Assembly (NCBI GenBank): GCA_004366205.1 | Contig: SIRW01000097.1 | Span: forward strand, 1-64,000 | Reading direction: 5' to 3' | Source: Actinomycetota bacterium | GTDB lineage: Bacteria; Actinomycetota; Acidimicrobiia; Acidimicrobiales; CADCSY01 | Length of the DNA stretch: 64,000 nt | Shown here: piece after piece, positions 12,201 through 20,414 of the stretch | Numbering within the stretch: position 1 is the first letter of the stretch | Layout of the letters: each line of letters begins with the position of its first letter | Notes under the pieces: generated by a model | What the model saw: only the letters and a program-made list of their open reading frames with translations | The model's database searches: none | Told to the model about the DNA's origin: nothing | Translations under genes and position numbers: made by a program

Positions 12201-12835
12201 AGAGCAGCATCGCCAAGCTGATCGCCCGCATCTACGACCCCGACCAGGGCGCCGTCCGGGTCGACGGCCGCGACCTCCGCGAGCTGCGGGTGGACGACTA
12301 CCGGCGGAGGCTCGGCATCGTCCCGCAGGACGCGTTCTGCTTCCGGGGCACCGTGCGCAGCAACATCGCCTACGGCCGCCCGGACGCCACCGACGAGGAG
12401 ATCGAGGCGGCGATCGACGAGGTCGGGGCCCGCGACGTGCTCGCCGCGCTGCCGGACGGGCTGCGCACGGTCGTGGAGGAGGAGGGCCGGAACCTCACCG
12501 CCGCCCAGCGCCAGGTGGTCGCCCTCGCCCGGGCCGTGCTACCCGGCCCCGACTTGCTGATCCTCGACGAGGCCACCTCCAGCCTCGATCCCGAGCACGA
12601 GGCCGCCGTCCTCGACGCCGTCGGCCACCTGGGCCGCACGACCGTGTTCATCACCCACCGCCTACCCGTCGCCCAGCGCGCCGACATGGTCGTCGTGGTC
12701 GATGGCGGCCGCATCGCCGAGCAGGGGCGCCACGACGAGCTCATGGCCGCAGGCGGCGCCTACGCCGCCCTCTGGGCCGCCGGCCCGGAGGTCGGCGCCG
12801 ACGAGGTCGCCGGCGTCACCACCCCCGCGGACTGA
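9215..12835 (+). CDS. Single-chain ABC exporter with two TMD-NBD halves (type IV, multidrug/lipid-exporter-like)
   Basis: Two Walker A (GRPGSGKT, GPTGAGKS), two Walker B regions (VLVLDDALSAV, LLILDEATSSL), two TM blocks in one 1206-aa ORF. Confidence 0.9.
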   Translation: MPAVGVLGGLTAARRSFGEFRRTIVWALIVEQKAWFGLLLLTGLAVFGVIMTMVEAIRDAIDLAVIEQTEPLRRYVDALLVLAILGLLAGFALRMVLARIAYTLEYDVRLRLYRKLLGLDPRAFDSLATGQLVTRAVSDLFFLEIFVLIIPGFAVIAVILLALAIVVIAQSLPMAILALAAIPVNGWIVLRVRHRLLGMSWVSLNRRAEVTTAIDEAVRGIRVVKSFGREAHERETVRSRALAAYGVALNRVRLLARLDLFLRAVPTLLNAGQLVLAGRLLGEHFTIGRLLILLVYARVFTEFAQSFNEIANAWMLAKAGASRITELLELEPGTGPRATRPLPPPAGGLRFEAAAFEPEGAPVLRDLHLAVGPGQLVVVHGRPGSGKTVLASLAGGGLSPTSGRVVLDGADLADLDLLDVRRAVRVLGEEPFLFGRTVRENLTIGQEGAVPDERLWGALAAAAADGFVRDLAAGLDTVLGDRGMTLSGGQRQRLALARALVAPPRVLVLDDALSAVNPALELEIMQRLRALAPNTGVLCITRREGLGRVADDVVALPDPRPVDRPEVTTTPQTVAGPLLGNPMVAEAMGALSGMVDVKMLQAIASVPEDRDLPPVPEEAATDSDHPPTVLRILRPMLPTVLLGAALLLGVTGVGLVPEGLFKIAVDDFRDGGHHQADRVALVIAGIALVVGVLQLAFRMTAGRVNEGAMYLLRRQVFQRLSRLGIDFYDRELPGRVAARVVYDLDRIWQFLDNGLYQITVNVTLMVVALGVILVWSPPVFFAVAPLVVLMLAATGAQVPVADRAYNRQRSAVGTVVERLQEDMAGRYLIDAYGARAQADAAFAERALELKRARRWSAVVAAGYVETMIMLGSIAAAALIWRAGNLALAGTISVGAMVSLQLYLNSAVAPVQFMAEAVQRLMAARASLRTLRQPFGEPILPPEREDAEPCGRLEGHVRLEGVGFAYPGTQRRVLHDVDLDLPAGTAVAVVGPTGAGKSSIAKLIARIYDPDQGAVRVDGRDLRELRVDDYRRRLGIVPQDAFCFRGTVRSNIAYGRPDATDEEIEAAIDEVGARDVLAALPDGLRTVVEEEGRNLTAAQRQVVALARAVLPGPDLLILDEATSSLDPEHEAAVLDAVGHLGRTTVFITHRLPVAQRADMVVVVDGGRIAEQGRHDELMAAGGAYAALWAAGPEVGADEVAGVTTPAD

Positions 12836-12927
12836 GCGCCTCCGCCGGCCGGAGGAATCCGGCGACGACCCGTCGAAACAGGATGTCGTCCCGCTCGCAC
12901 ACCCCGCCCGCCCCGACGGAGCCGACG

Positions 12928-14466
12928 ATGACCCCCCGCATCAGCCGACGCACCCTCCTCGCCGGCACGGCGGCAGCCGCCGGCGGCTACGCCTTCCTCC
13001 AGAGCCCGGTCGCCCGGGCCTACACGATGAGCCGGCGCCAGCTCCGAGCCGCCGGCGTGGGTGGCGACGGGCGGTTGCGGGTCTACCTGATCGCCCTCGA
13101 CGGCCTCCGGCCCGACGAGGTGACGCCGACGCTGATGCCGAACCTGACCGCCCTCCGCGAGGAGTCGGCGGTGTACGCCTCGGGCGAGGCCCACATGATC
13201 GCCGAGACCCTGCCCAACCACGTCTCGATGGTCACCGGCGTCTCCGGTGCCCGCAACGGCGTGCCCGCCAACGAGATCTGGGACCGCCAGCTGGGTGCCA
13301 AGCGCTACGTCGACCGTCCCGCCGACGTGACGGCGCCGACGCTGTTCCACACGCTGGGCGCGGCGGGGCTCACCACCGGTTCGGTCATGTCCAAGCGCTA
13401 CCTCTACACGGTCTTCGAGGGCATGGCTGACCACCACTGGGACCCGCAGCCCGAGGTGCCCGTCAGCGGGCACGCGCCCGACACCTTCACGACCGAGGCG
13501 CTGCTCTCGATGGTCGACGACCACGACCCCGACTTCGTGTTCGTGAACCTGGGCGACATCGACCGCAGCGGTCACTCCGACCCGACGGGAGCCATCCTCG
13601 ACCCCGCGTTCCGCACCACGATCCTGCTGCAGACCGACGAGCTGGTGGGCCGGTTCGTGACGATGCTCCAGGACAGCGGGCGGTGGGGCGCGAGCGTCGT
13701 GCTGTTCACCGCTGACCACTCGATGGACTGGTCGCTGCCGCACCGCTACATCAGCCTCGATCCGGTGCTGGCGGCCGATCCCGTGACCACCGGGCGCTAC
13801 GAGATCGCCCAGAACGGCGGCGCCGACCTCGTCTACTTCACGGGCGAGCCCGCGGACCGCGACACCGTCGTCGCCCGCATGCGCGAGCTGATCCTCGAGG
13901 TCGAGGGCGTCGCCTCGGTGCACGCACCCGCCGAGCTGGGCATCGACGCCAAGGCCGGGGACGTGGTCGCCCTCTGCGAGCCCGGCTACCGGTTCTCCGA
14001 CACGAGCCCGTGGTCGAACCCCATCCCCGGCAACCACGGCCATGCGGTCACCCTGCCGATCCCGGTGATGGTCACGGGCGGCGTCGACTTCATCCGGCGC
14101 GGCACCGTGATCGAGCGCGTCACCGCCCACAACTGGGACATGGCACCGACGGTCGCCTGGCTCTTCGGCCTGCCGGAGGCCAGGAACCCCGGCGCGCTGC
14201 GGCGCCACTACGACGGGTCCGTCCTGGTCGACGCGTTCACGGTCGCCGGCGGGCCGCCTCCCGGACCCGGGGGCCGCCGCCCGGAGGAGGCCCGTGACGC
14301 TGACGCGGCGCCGGCCCCGGCCCCCGCCCCGGGCGGCGAGCTGCCGGCCACCGGCGCTCCCGTCGCCGTGGGCGCCGGCGCCGCAGCAGGAGCCGGCGCC
14401 ATGGCGGTGCGGGCGTTCCTCCGCCGCGTCTGGGAGCACGAGTCCGAGCACGGCTGCAGCCACTGA
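12928..14466 (+). CDS. Tat-exported alkaline phosphatase/type I phosphodiesterase-superfamily protein with C-terminal LPATG-like sorting signal
   Basis: N-term MTPRISRRTLLAGTAAAAGGYAF; LIALDGLRPDEVTPTLMPNL, NHVSMVTG, FTADHSMDW, NHGHAVTLPIPVMVTG; C-term ELPATGAPVAVGAGAAAGAGAMAVRAFLRR. Confidence 0.85.
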   Translation: MTPRISRRTLLAGTAAAAGGYAFLQSPVARAYTMSRRQLRAAGVGGDGRLRVYLIALDGLRPDEVTPTLMPNLTALREESAVYASGEAHMIAETLPNHVSMVTGVSGARNGVPANEIWDRQLGAKRYVDRPADVTAPTLFHTLGAAGLTTGSVMSKRYLYTVFEGMADHHWDPQPEVPVSGHAPDTFTTEALLSMVDDHDPDFVFVNLGDIDRSGHSDPTGAILDPAFRTTILLQTDELVGRFVTMLQDSGRWGASVVLFTADHSMDWSLPHRYISLDPVLAADPVTTGRYEIAQNGGADLVYFTGEPADRDTVVARMRELILEVEGVASVHAPAELGIDAKAGDVVALCEPGYRFSDTSPWSNPIPGNHGHAVTLPIPVMVTGGVDFIRRGTVIERVTAHNWDMAPTVAWLFGLPEARNPGALRRHYDGSVLVDAFTVAGGPPPGPGGRRPEEARDADAAPAPAPAPGGELPATGAPVAVGAGAAAGAGAMAVRAFLRRVWEHESEHGCSH

Positions 14467-14596
14467 GGGCCTGGCGCGCAGAGGCGGACCGGTCGGCGGC
14501 CGCCCTCCGCGATCTCGTGTCTCTTCCTCCGGTTCCAGGCGCCGATGGGTCGGCGCTCGCCGCAACCGGAGCCGAGGGTGTGCCAGCCTTCCGCCC

Positions 14597-15325
14597 ATGG
14601 CGAGGCACGAAGAGCGCCCGTCTGGGCCGGGCTGGATGCTCGACGAGCTGGCCACCGCTGGCCGGGAGAACCTCGATCCGGTCCACGCCAGCCAGTACGA
14701 CAGCAAGGAGGATGCCCGAGCGGTCGATGAGGTCGAGTTGCTGGTCGAGTGGGGCCTCGACGCGTCGAGCCTCGTCGTGGACCTGGGGGCGGGCACGGGC
14801 CAGTTCGCCTTGGCGTCCGCCGCTGTCTGCGAGCGGGTCGTCGCGGTCGACGTGTCCGAGGTCATGCTCGACCAGCTGCGAGCGAAGATCACCCGAGCGG
14901 GGGTCACCAACATCGACGTCGTCCGCGCCGGCTTCGTCACCTACCGGCACCAGGCTCGTGCGGCCGACTTCGTGTACTCGCGCTGGGCGCTGCACCAGAT
15001 CCCCGACTTCTGGAAGTCGGTGGCGCTGACGCGGATGCGGCGTGCCGTGCGACCTGGTGGGGTCCTCCGACTGTCGGACATCGTGTACTCGTTCGATCCG
15101 GCCGAAGCCGAGGAGCGGATCGAGGCGTGGTGCGCCACGCTCCCGGCGATCGCCGGACCCGAGGGGGCGTGGGTGCGCGCGGACATCGAGGAGCACGTGC
15201 GGGACGAGCACTCCACCTACAGCTGGCTCCTCGAGCCCATGATCGAACGCTGCGGATTCCGCATCGAGTCAGCAGTCCGGTCGTCGGACGGGTTCTTCGC
15301 CGAGTACATCGCCCGGGCGACCTGA
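14597..15325 (+). CDS. Class I SAM-dependent methyltransferase
   Basis: VVDLGAGTGQFALASAAVCERVVAVDVSEVMLDQL motif I; start ATG 14597. Confidence 0.9.
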   Translation: MARHEERPSGPGWMLDELATAGRENLDPVHASQYDSKEDARAVDEVELLVEWGLDASSLVVDLGAGTGQFALASAAVCERVVAVDVSEVMLDQLRAKITRAGVTNIDVVRAGFVTYRHQARAADFVYSRWALHQIPDFWKSVALTRMRRAVRPGGVLRLSDIVYSFDPAEAEERIEAWCATLPAIAGPEGAWVRADIEEHVRDEHSTYSWLLEPMIERCGFRIESAVRSSDGFFAEYIARAT

Positions 15326-15351
15326 GCCCAGCCGGGACGGCTGCGGGCGTC

Positions 15352-17826
15352 GTGTCCGTCACGAGTGCTAGACCCCCCGCCGTGGCCAGCATCGACGACC
15401 TGCTCGACCGCATGACCCTCGAGGAGAAGGTCAGCCTGACCGCCGGCCGGGACTGGTGGCACGTGCCCGCGGTGGAGCGCCTCGGGATCCCCGAGCTCAA
15501 GGTCACCGACGGGCCCGTCGGCGCCCGGGGTGCCCGGACCACCGGCGGGCCGACCTCGGCGTGCTTTCCCTCCGGGACGGCGCTGGCGAGCAGCTGGGAC
15601 ACCGACCTGCTCGGGCGCGTCGGCGCCGAGCTCGGTCGCGAGGCCGCCCGCAAGGGCGCGCACGTGCTGCTGGCCCCCACGATCAACCTGCACCGGTCGC
15701 CCCTCGGCGGGCGCAGCTTCGAGTGCTTCTCGGAGGACCCGGTCCTCACCGCCCGGCTCGCCGTCGCCTACGTGCGAGGTGTCCAGTCCCAGGGGGTGGC
15801 CGCCACCGCCAAGCACTTCGTCGCCAACGAGTGCGAGACCGACCGGTTCCAGGTCTCGTCCGAGGTGCCCGAGCGGGCGCTGCGCGAGCTGTACCTGCTC
15901 CCGTTCGAGGCGGCGGTCCGCGACGGTGGGGTGCTGGCGGTGATGTCCGCCTACAACCGGCTCGGGGGCACGCACTGCAGCCAGCACGAGTGGCTGCTCA
16001 CCGGCGTGCTGCGGGGCGAGTGGGGGTTCGACGGCCTGGTGATGTCCGACTGGTTCGGCACCCATAGCACCGCCGAGGCGCTGCTCGCCGGCCTCGACCT
16101 GGAGATGCCGGGCGCCCCGATCCACCGGGGTCCACGCCTGCGGGCGGCGGTCGAGACGGGCGAGGTGCCCGAGGGTGCCGTCGACGCCGCCGTGCGCCGA
16201 GTGCTGCAGCTCGCCGAGCGCACCGGGGCGCTGCGACACGGTCCCGGGCCCGAGCGCGCCGAGGACACCCCCGACGTGCGGGCGCTCCTGCACGAGGCGG
16301 CGGCGGCGGGGATCGTGCTGCTGAAGAACGATCCCGTCGACGGCGCGCCGGTCCTGCCGCTCGAGGGTGCCGGCCGCCTGGCCGTGGTCGGTCCAGCCGC
16401 TGACCCCGGCGCCGCCATGGGCGGCGGCAGCGCCGAGGTGTCGCCGCACCGGACCGTCAGCGTCCTCGACGGCCTCCGGGCCGCCCTGCCGGACGCCGAG
16501 GTCCTCCACGAGCCCGGCCCGCGGGCGACCCGCGGGACGCCCCGGCTCGACGTCCGGTGGCTGCGTACGGCGGACGGCCAGCACGGCTTCGACCTCGACT
16601 ACCACGCGGGGCCCGCGCTCGAGGGGGAGCCCGTCCGGCGGGAGGTGGCCCGCTCCGGCCGGGTGCGCCTGGGGGAGGAGCTCGACCTCGAGGGCTGGAG
16701 CGCTCGCCTGACGGCGACCCTCCTGGTCCCCGTCGGCGGGCCCCATCGCTTCCGGGTCAGGGGCAACGCCCGGTGCCGGCTCCTCGTCGACGGCGAGGTG
16801 GTCGGCGACGCCGGCTTCGACGGTGGTGCCGCACTCGGCCCGGGGGCGCGGCTGGAGGCCACCGTGGAGCTCAGCCCCGGGGAGGAGCACCGGCTCGAGC
16901 TCCACGCCGCTCCGCCGACCGCCACGGGCCCGGCCCTCGAAGGGATCGTCGGGCTCGACCTCCGCTGTGCTCCGCCGCAGCCCGACGACGACACCGCCAT
17001 TGAGGGGGCCGTCGAGGCGGCCCGTGGCGCGGACGTCGCTGTGGTCGTCGTGGGCACGGACGGGGACTGGGAGACCGAGGGGCGCGACCGCGAGTCGCTC
17101 GACCTTCCCGGCCGCCAGGACGAGCTCGTTCGCCGGGTCGCCGCCGCCAACCCCCGGACCGCCGTCGTCGTGAACAGCGGCGCACCCGTGGCCATGCCGT
17201 GGGTGGAGGACGTGCCCGCCATCGTCCAGCTCTGGTTCCCGGGTCAGGAGGGCGGCCACGCCGCCGCCGAGGTGCTGCTCGGCCACCGGGACGCGCGCGG
17301 CCGGCTGCCCCTCACGTTCCCCCGGCGCATCGAGGACACGCCCGCCCACACGAGCTGGCCCGGTGAGTTCGGCCGGGTCCACTACGGCGAAGGCCTGTTC
17401 GTCGGCTACCGCTGGTACGACGCCCGGGCGATCGAGCCGCTGTTCCCGTTCGGGCACGGGCTGTCCTACACGACGTTCGAGTGGGGCGACCTCGTCCTCG
17501 AGGGACCCGACGCCGGCGGCACCGTCCGAGCGTCCATCGACGTCGGGAACACCGGCGACCGGCCCGGCACCGAGGTCGTGCAGGTGTACCTGAGCCGGCC
17601 GGGGTCGGCTGTCAGCCGGCCGCCGCTCGAGCTGCGCGGGTTCGCCATCCTCCACCTGGAGCCCGGCGAACGGGACACGGCGGTGATCGAGCTCGACCGG
17701 CGGGCGTTCGCCCACTGGCACCCGGGCGCCCACGACTGGGCCGTGGAGCCCGGAGAGGTCACCGTACTCGCCGGCGCCTCCTCGCGCGACGTGCGCGCCC
17801 GCGCCGTCGTCACCCTTCCCGGCTGA
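15352..17826 (+). CDS. GH3 beta-glucosidase with PA14-like insert
   Basis: MTLEEKVSLTAG, GLVMSDWFGTHS nucleophile motif, GGGSAEV, PA14-like YHAGPALEG...LTATLLVPVGGPHRFRVRGNARCRLLVDGE, fibronectin-III-like C-terminus. GTG start approximate. Confidence 0.93.
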   Translation: MSVTSARPPAVASIDDLLDRMTLEEKVSLTAGRDWWHVPAVERLGIPELKVTDGPVGARGARTTGGPTSACFPSGTALASSWDTDLLGRVGAELGREAARKGAHVLLAPTINLHRSPLGGRSFECFSEDPVLTARLAVAYVRGVQSQGVAATAKHFVANECETDRFQVSSEVPERALRELYLLPFEAAVRDGGVLAVMSAYNRLGGTHCSQHEWLLTGVLRGEWGFDGLVMSDWFGTHSTAEALLAGLDLEMPGAPIHRGPRLRAAVETGEVPEGAVDAAVRRVLQLAERTGALRHGPGPERAEDTPDVRALLHEAAAAGIVLLKNDPVDGAPVLPLEGAGRLAVVGPAADPGAAMGGGSAEVSPHRTVSVLDGLRAALPDAEVLHEPGPRATRGTPRLDVRWLRTADGQHGFDLDYHAGPALEGEPVRREVARSGRVRLGEELDLEGWSARLTATLLVPVGGPHRFRVRGNARCRLLVDGEVVGDAGFDGGAALGPGARLEATVELSPGEEHRLELHAAPPTATGPALEGIVGLDLRCAPPQPDDDTAIEGAVEAARGADVAVVVVGTDGDWETEGRDRESLDLPGRQDELVRRVAAANPRTAVVVNSGAPVAMPWVEDVPAIVQLWFPGQEGGHAAAEVLLGHRDARGRLPLTFPRRIEDTPAHTSWPGEFGRVHYGEGLFVGYRWYDARAIEPLFPFGHGLSYTTFEWGDLVLEGPDAGGTVRASIDVGNTGDRPGTEVVQVYLSRPGSAVSRPPLELRGFAILHLEPGERDTAVIELDRRAFAHWHPGAHDWAVEPGEVTVLAGASSRDVRARAVVTLPG

Positions 17827-17834
17827 CGACCTCG

Positions 17835-17888
17835 CCGTTCTGGGTGGGTCAGGTCTCGCGTGGGTGGAACCAGCGCCCCCCAGAACGG
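17835..17888. terminator. Inverted repeat CCGTTCTGGG / CCCAGAACGG between two convergent genes
   Basis: 10-bp perfect arms (17835-17844, 17879-17888), 34-nt loop, in the gap between convergent CDSs. Confidence 0.45.
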
Positions 17889-17893
17889 GAGGC

Positions 17894-17933
17894 GGTCAGG
17901 GGGTCAGGGGGTCAGGGGGTCAGGTGGTCAGGT
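17894..17933. repeat. Tandem 8-bp repeat, five copies of GGTCAGG(G/T)
   Basis: ggtcaggg ggtcaggg ggtcaggg ggtcaggt ggtcaggt read directly; overlaps the stop codon of 17912..19351. Confidence 0.9.
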
Positions 17934-19351
17934 GGTGGGGTCGGGCTCGGGTCGGCGAGGGAGCCGACGGTGGTGAGCACCAGGTCGCCGACGGTCTCGA
18001 TCCAGGAGAGGTCGGGGGCGTAGCGATCGGCGGCGTCGCTCAGGTAGACGAGGTTCTTGGCGAACAGGGTGAGCTCGGGCGGCACCCGGAACCCGCTGGC
18101 CGCCAACGTGCGCACGAGCGTGGTCATGCGGTCGCGCAGCATCCCCCGACCCTCGGGCTGGAGCATGGCCATGCGCTCCTCCATGGTCGGTGGGGGTGGC
18201 AGCGCCGCCTCCAGGGTGGCCACGTCGGCGTCGGGGGGCAGGGCGCCGAAGGCCCGCAGCGCAGCGAGCACGGCGCTGCGGTCCTCGGCGAACGCCGCCT
18301 GCAACAGCTGCAACAGCGCGGCGCGCTGGCCCGGTTCGAGGCGTCCGACGATGCCGAAGTCGATGAGGGCGAGCCCGCCCTCGTTGATCAGGACGTTCCC
18401 CAGGTGCAGGTCGCCGTGAAACACGCCGTCGACCAGCGTGGTGTGGAGGGTGCCGACAACGGCCGCCTGGACGAGGTCCTCGGCGGCGTGACCGTAGGTG
18501 AGGGCGGTCTCGACGTCGGCAGCCGAAGGGCCCGGGACGAACTCCAGGGCCATCACCCGCTTGGTGACGAGGCCGGGTATGGGAGCGGGCACCTGCAGGG
18601 CGGCACCGGCGCGCTCGAAGGCGAGGGCGAGCTCCACGACGTTGGCGGCCTCGAGGCGGAGGTCGGCCTCCTGGGCGAAGAGCCGGATCATCAGCTCGAC
18701 GGTGCCGCTGAGGTTGGCGACGCGGACCCGGTCGTCGGTCTCGGCCAGGCGCAGCAAGGGCAGCAGGTAGGCGGCGTCGGCGGCGACGGTCGACACGATG
18801 CCCGGGCGCCGTACCTTGAGCACGACCTCGCGCCCGTCGCGCAGGCGGGCCCGGTGCACCTGGGCGACCGACGCCGAGGCCAGCGGCTCCCGGTCCCACG
18901 ACGCCACGTGCTCGAGCACGCCGGAGCGCCGGAGGGTGCGCTCGACGGCCCGGACCGGCGCCGGTGGGACGGCGTCGCGCGCCCCGGCGAAGGGCTCGGC
19001 CACCCAGGAAGGCACGAGCCCCTGGGTGCTGGCGATGAGCTGGCCCAGCTTGACGTAGGTCGGCCCACCCTCCAGGGCCACCCGGGCGAGGGCCGCCACC
19101 ACACCCGGCGCCGAGCCCTTGCGCACGGCGCCGAGGATCTCGGGACCGGCGCGTCCCGCCCGGCCCGCCAGGTCGGCGACGCGCAGCACGGCACGCGGGT
19201 CGATCGGCGACACCGACAGGATCGACGTGGCGCGCCCCTCGGCGGCGTCGAGCAGCTCGGGCAACTGGGCCAGCAGGCTGGTGGCGGTCGCGGGGAGGCC
19301 GTCGATCCGGTGGGCCCAGCTGCTGGCCTGCACGCGCGGGTCCAGCTCCAC
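17912..19351 (-). CDS. ABC1/AarF/UbiB-type atypical kinase family protein
   Basis: KLGQLIASTQGLVPSWVAE, SVAQVHRARLRDGREVVLKVRRPGI, FHGDLHLGNVLI, LIDFGIVGRL; start uncertain (GTG 19351 or upstream). Confidence 0.9.
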   Translation of the reverse strand: MELDPRVQASSWAHRIDGLPATATSLLAQLPELLDAAEGRATSILSVSPIDPRAVLRVADLAGRAGRAGPEILGAVRKGSAPGVVAALARVALEGGPTYVKLGQLIASTQGLVPSWVAEPFAGARDAVPPAPVRAVERTLRRSGVLEHVASWDREPLASASVAQVHRARLRDGREVVLKVRRPGIVSTVAADAAYLLPLLRLAETDDRVRVANLSGTVELMIRLFAQEADLRLEAANVVELALAFERAGAALQVPAPIPGLVTKRVMALEFVPGPSAADVETALTYGHAAEDLVQAAVVGTLHTTLVDGVFHGDLHLGNVLINEGGLALIDFGIVGRLEPGQRAALLQLLQAAFAEDRSAVLAALRAFGALPPDADVATLEAALPPPPTMEERMAMLQPEGRGMLRDRMTTLVRTLAASGFRVPPELTLFAKNLVYLSDAADRYAPDLSWIETVGDLVLTTVGSLADPSPTPPPDHLTP

Positions 19352-19406
19352 GGCGGCATCGTAGTGGGCGGGGCGCGCCACCCCTCCCACGGGCCAGACT
19401 GCCGCC

Positions 19407-20375
19407 ATGGTCGACGACGCCCGGCACCACACGCTGTCCGTCAACGGCATCCGCGTCCACGCCGTCGAGCAGGGCGAGGGCCCGCTGGTGCTGCTCGTCC
19501 ACGGCTTCCCGGAGTCGTGGTACTCGTGGCGCCACCAGCTCCCCGCGCTCGCCGCCGCCGGGTTCCGGGCCGTCGCCATCGACGTGCGCGGCTACGGGCG
19601 CTCCTCCAAGCCGGCGGCGGTCGACGCCTACCGCATGGTCCGCCACGTCGCCGACAACGTCGAGGTGGTCGCCGTCCTCGGCGAGGAGCGGGCCGTGATC
19701 GTCGGGCACGACTGGGGCTCGCCGATCGCGTGGAACAGCGCCCTCCTGCGGCCCGACGTGTTCACCGGCCTGGGCATGCTCAGCGTGCCGTACTCGCCCC
19801 GCTCCGAGACCCGCCCGCTCGAGGCCATGGCCGCCCTGGCCGGGGACGAGGAGTTCTACATCGCCTACTTCCAGGAGCCAGGCCGGGCCGAGGCCGAGAT
19901 CGAAGCCGACGTGGCCCGCTGGCTCCTCGGGTTCTACTTCACCGCCTCAGGCGACGCCCCGCCGCCGGAGGGCGGCACGATGGCCACGGTGCCGCCCGGC
20001 GGGCGGCTCTGCGACCGCTTCGCCTACCCCGAGACAATGCCGGACTGGCTCACCGAGGCGGACCTGGCCTTCTACGTGAGCGAGTTCGAGCGCACGGGGT
20101 TCACCGGCGCGCTCAACCGCTACCGCAACGTCGAGCGCGACTGGGAGGACCTCGCCCCCTTCACCCTTCGGCCCATCGAGGTGCCCAGCCTGTTCATCGG
20201 CGGCGACCGCGACGCCCCCACCCTGTGGGGCTCGGGGGCGATCAGCCGCTTCCCGCAGAACCTGCCGGCCCTGCACGGCTCGCACATCCTCTCCGGCTGC
20301 GGGCACTGGACCCAGCAGGAGCGGCCCGCCGAGGTCAACGAACTGCTCATCGACTTCCTGCGCGCCGCCTGCTGA
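19407..20375 (+). CDS. Alpha/beta hydrolase (epoxide-hydrolase-like)
   Basis: VLLVHGFPESWYSWRHQLPALAAAGFRAVAIDVRGYGRSSKP, GHDWGSPIAW nucleophile elbow. Confidence 0.9.
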   Translation: MVDDARHHTLSVNGIRVHAVEQGEGPLVLLVHGFPESWYSWRHQLPALAAAGFRAVAIDVRGYGRSSKPAAVDAYRMVRHVADNVEVVAVLGEERAVIVGHDWGSPIAWNSALLRPDVFTGLGMLSVPYSPRSETRPLEAMAALAGDEEFYIAYFQEPGRAEAEIEADVARWLLGFYFTASGDAPPPEGGTMATVPPGGRLCDRFAYPETMPDWLTEADLAFYVSEFERTGFTGALNRYRNVERDWEDLAPFTLRPIEVPSLFIGGDRDAPTLWGSGAISRFPQNLPALHGSHILSGCGHWTQQERPAEVNELLIDFLRAAC

Positions 20376-20414
20376 CAGGGCCGCCTCCGCCTCGCGCGCC
20401 GGTAGGGTTCCCCC

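Noticed and set aside
17894-17933. Possible CRISPR-like repeat
   Set aside because: Units are contiguous 8-mers with no spacers; it is a microsatellite. No cas genes or spaced repeats were noticed elsewhere in the window.
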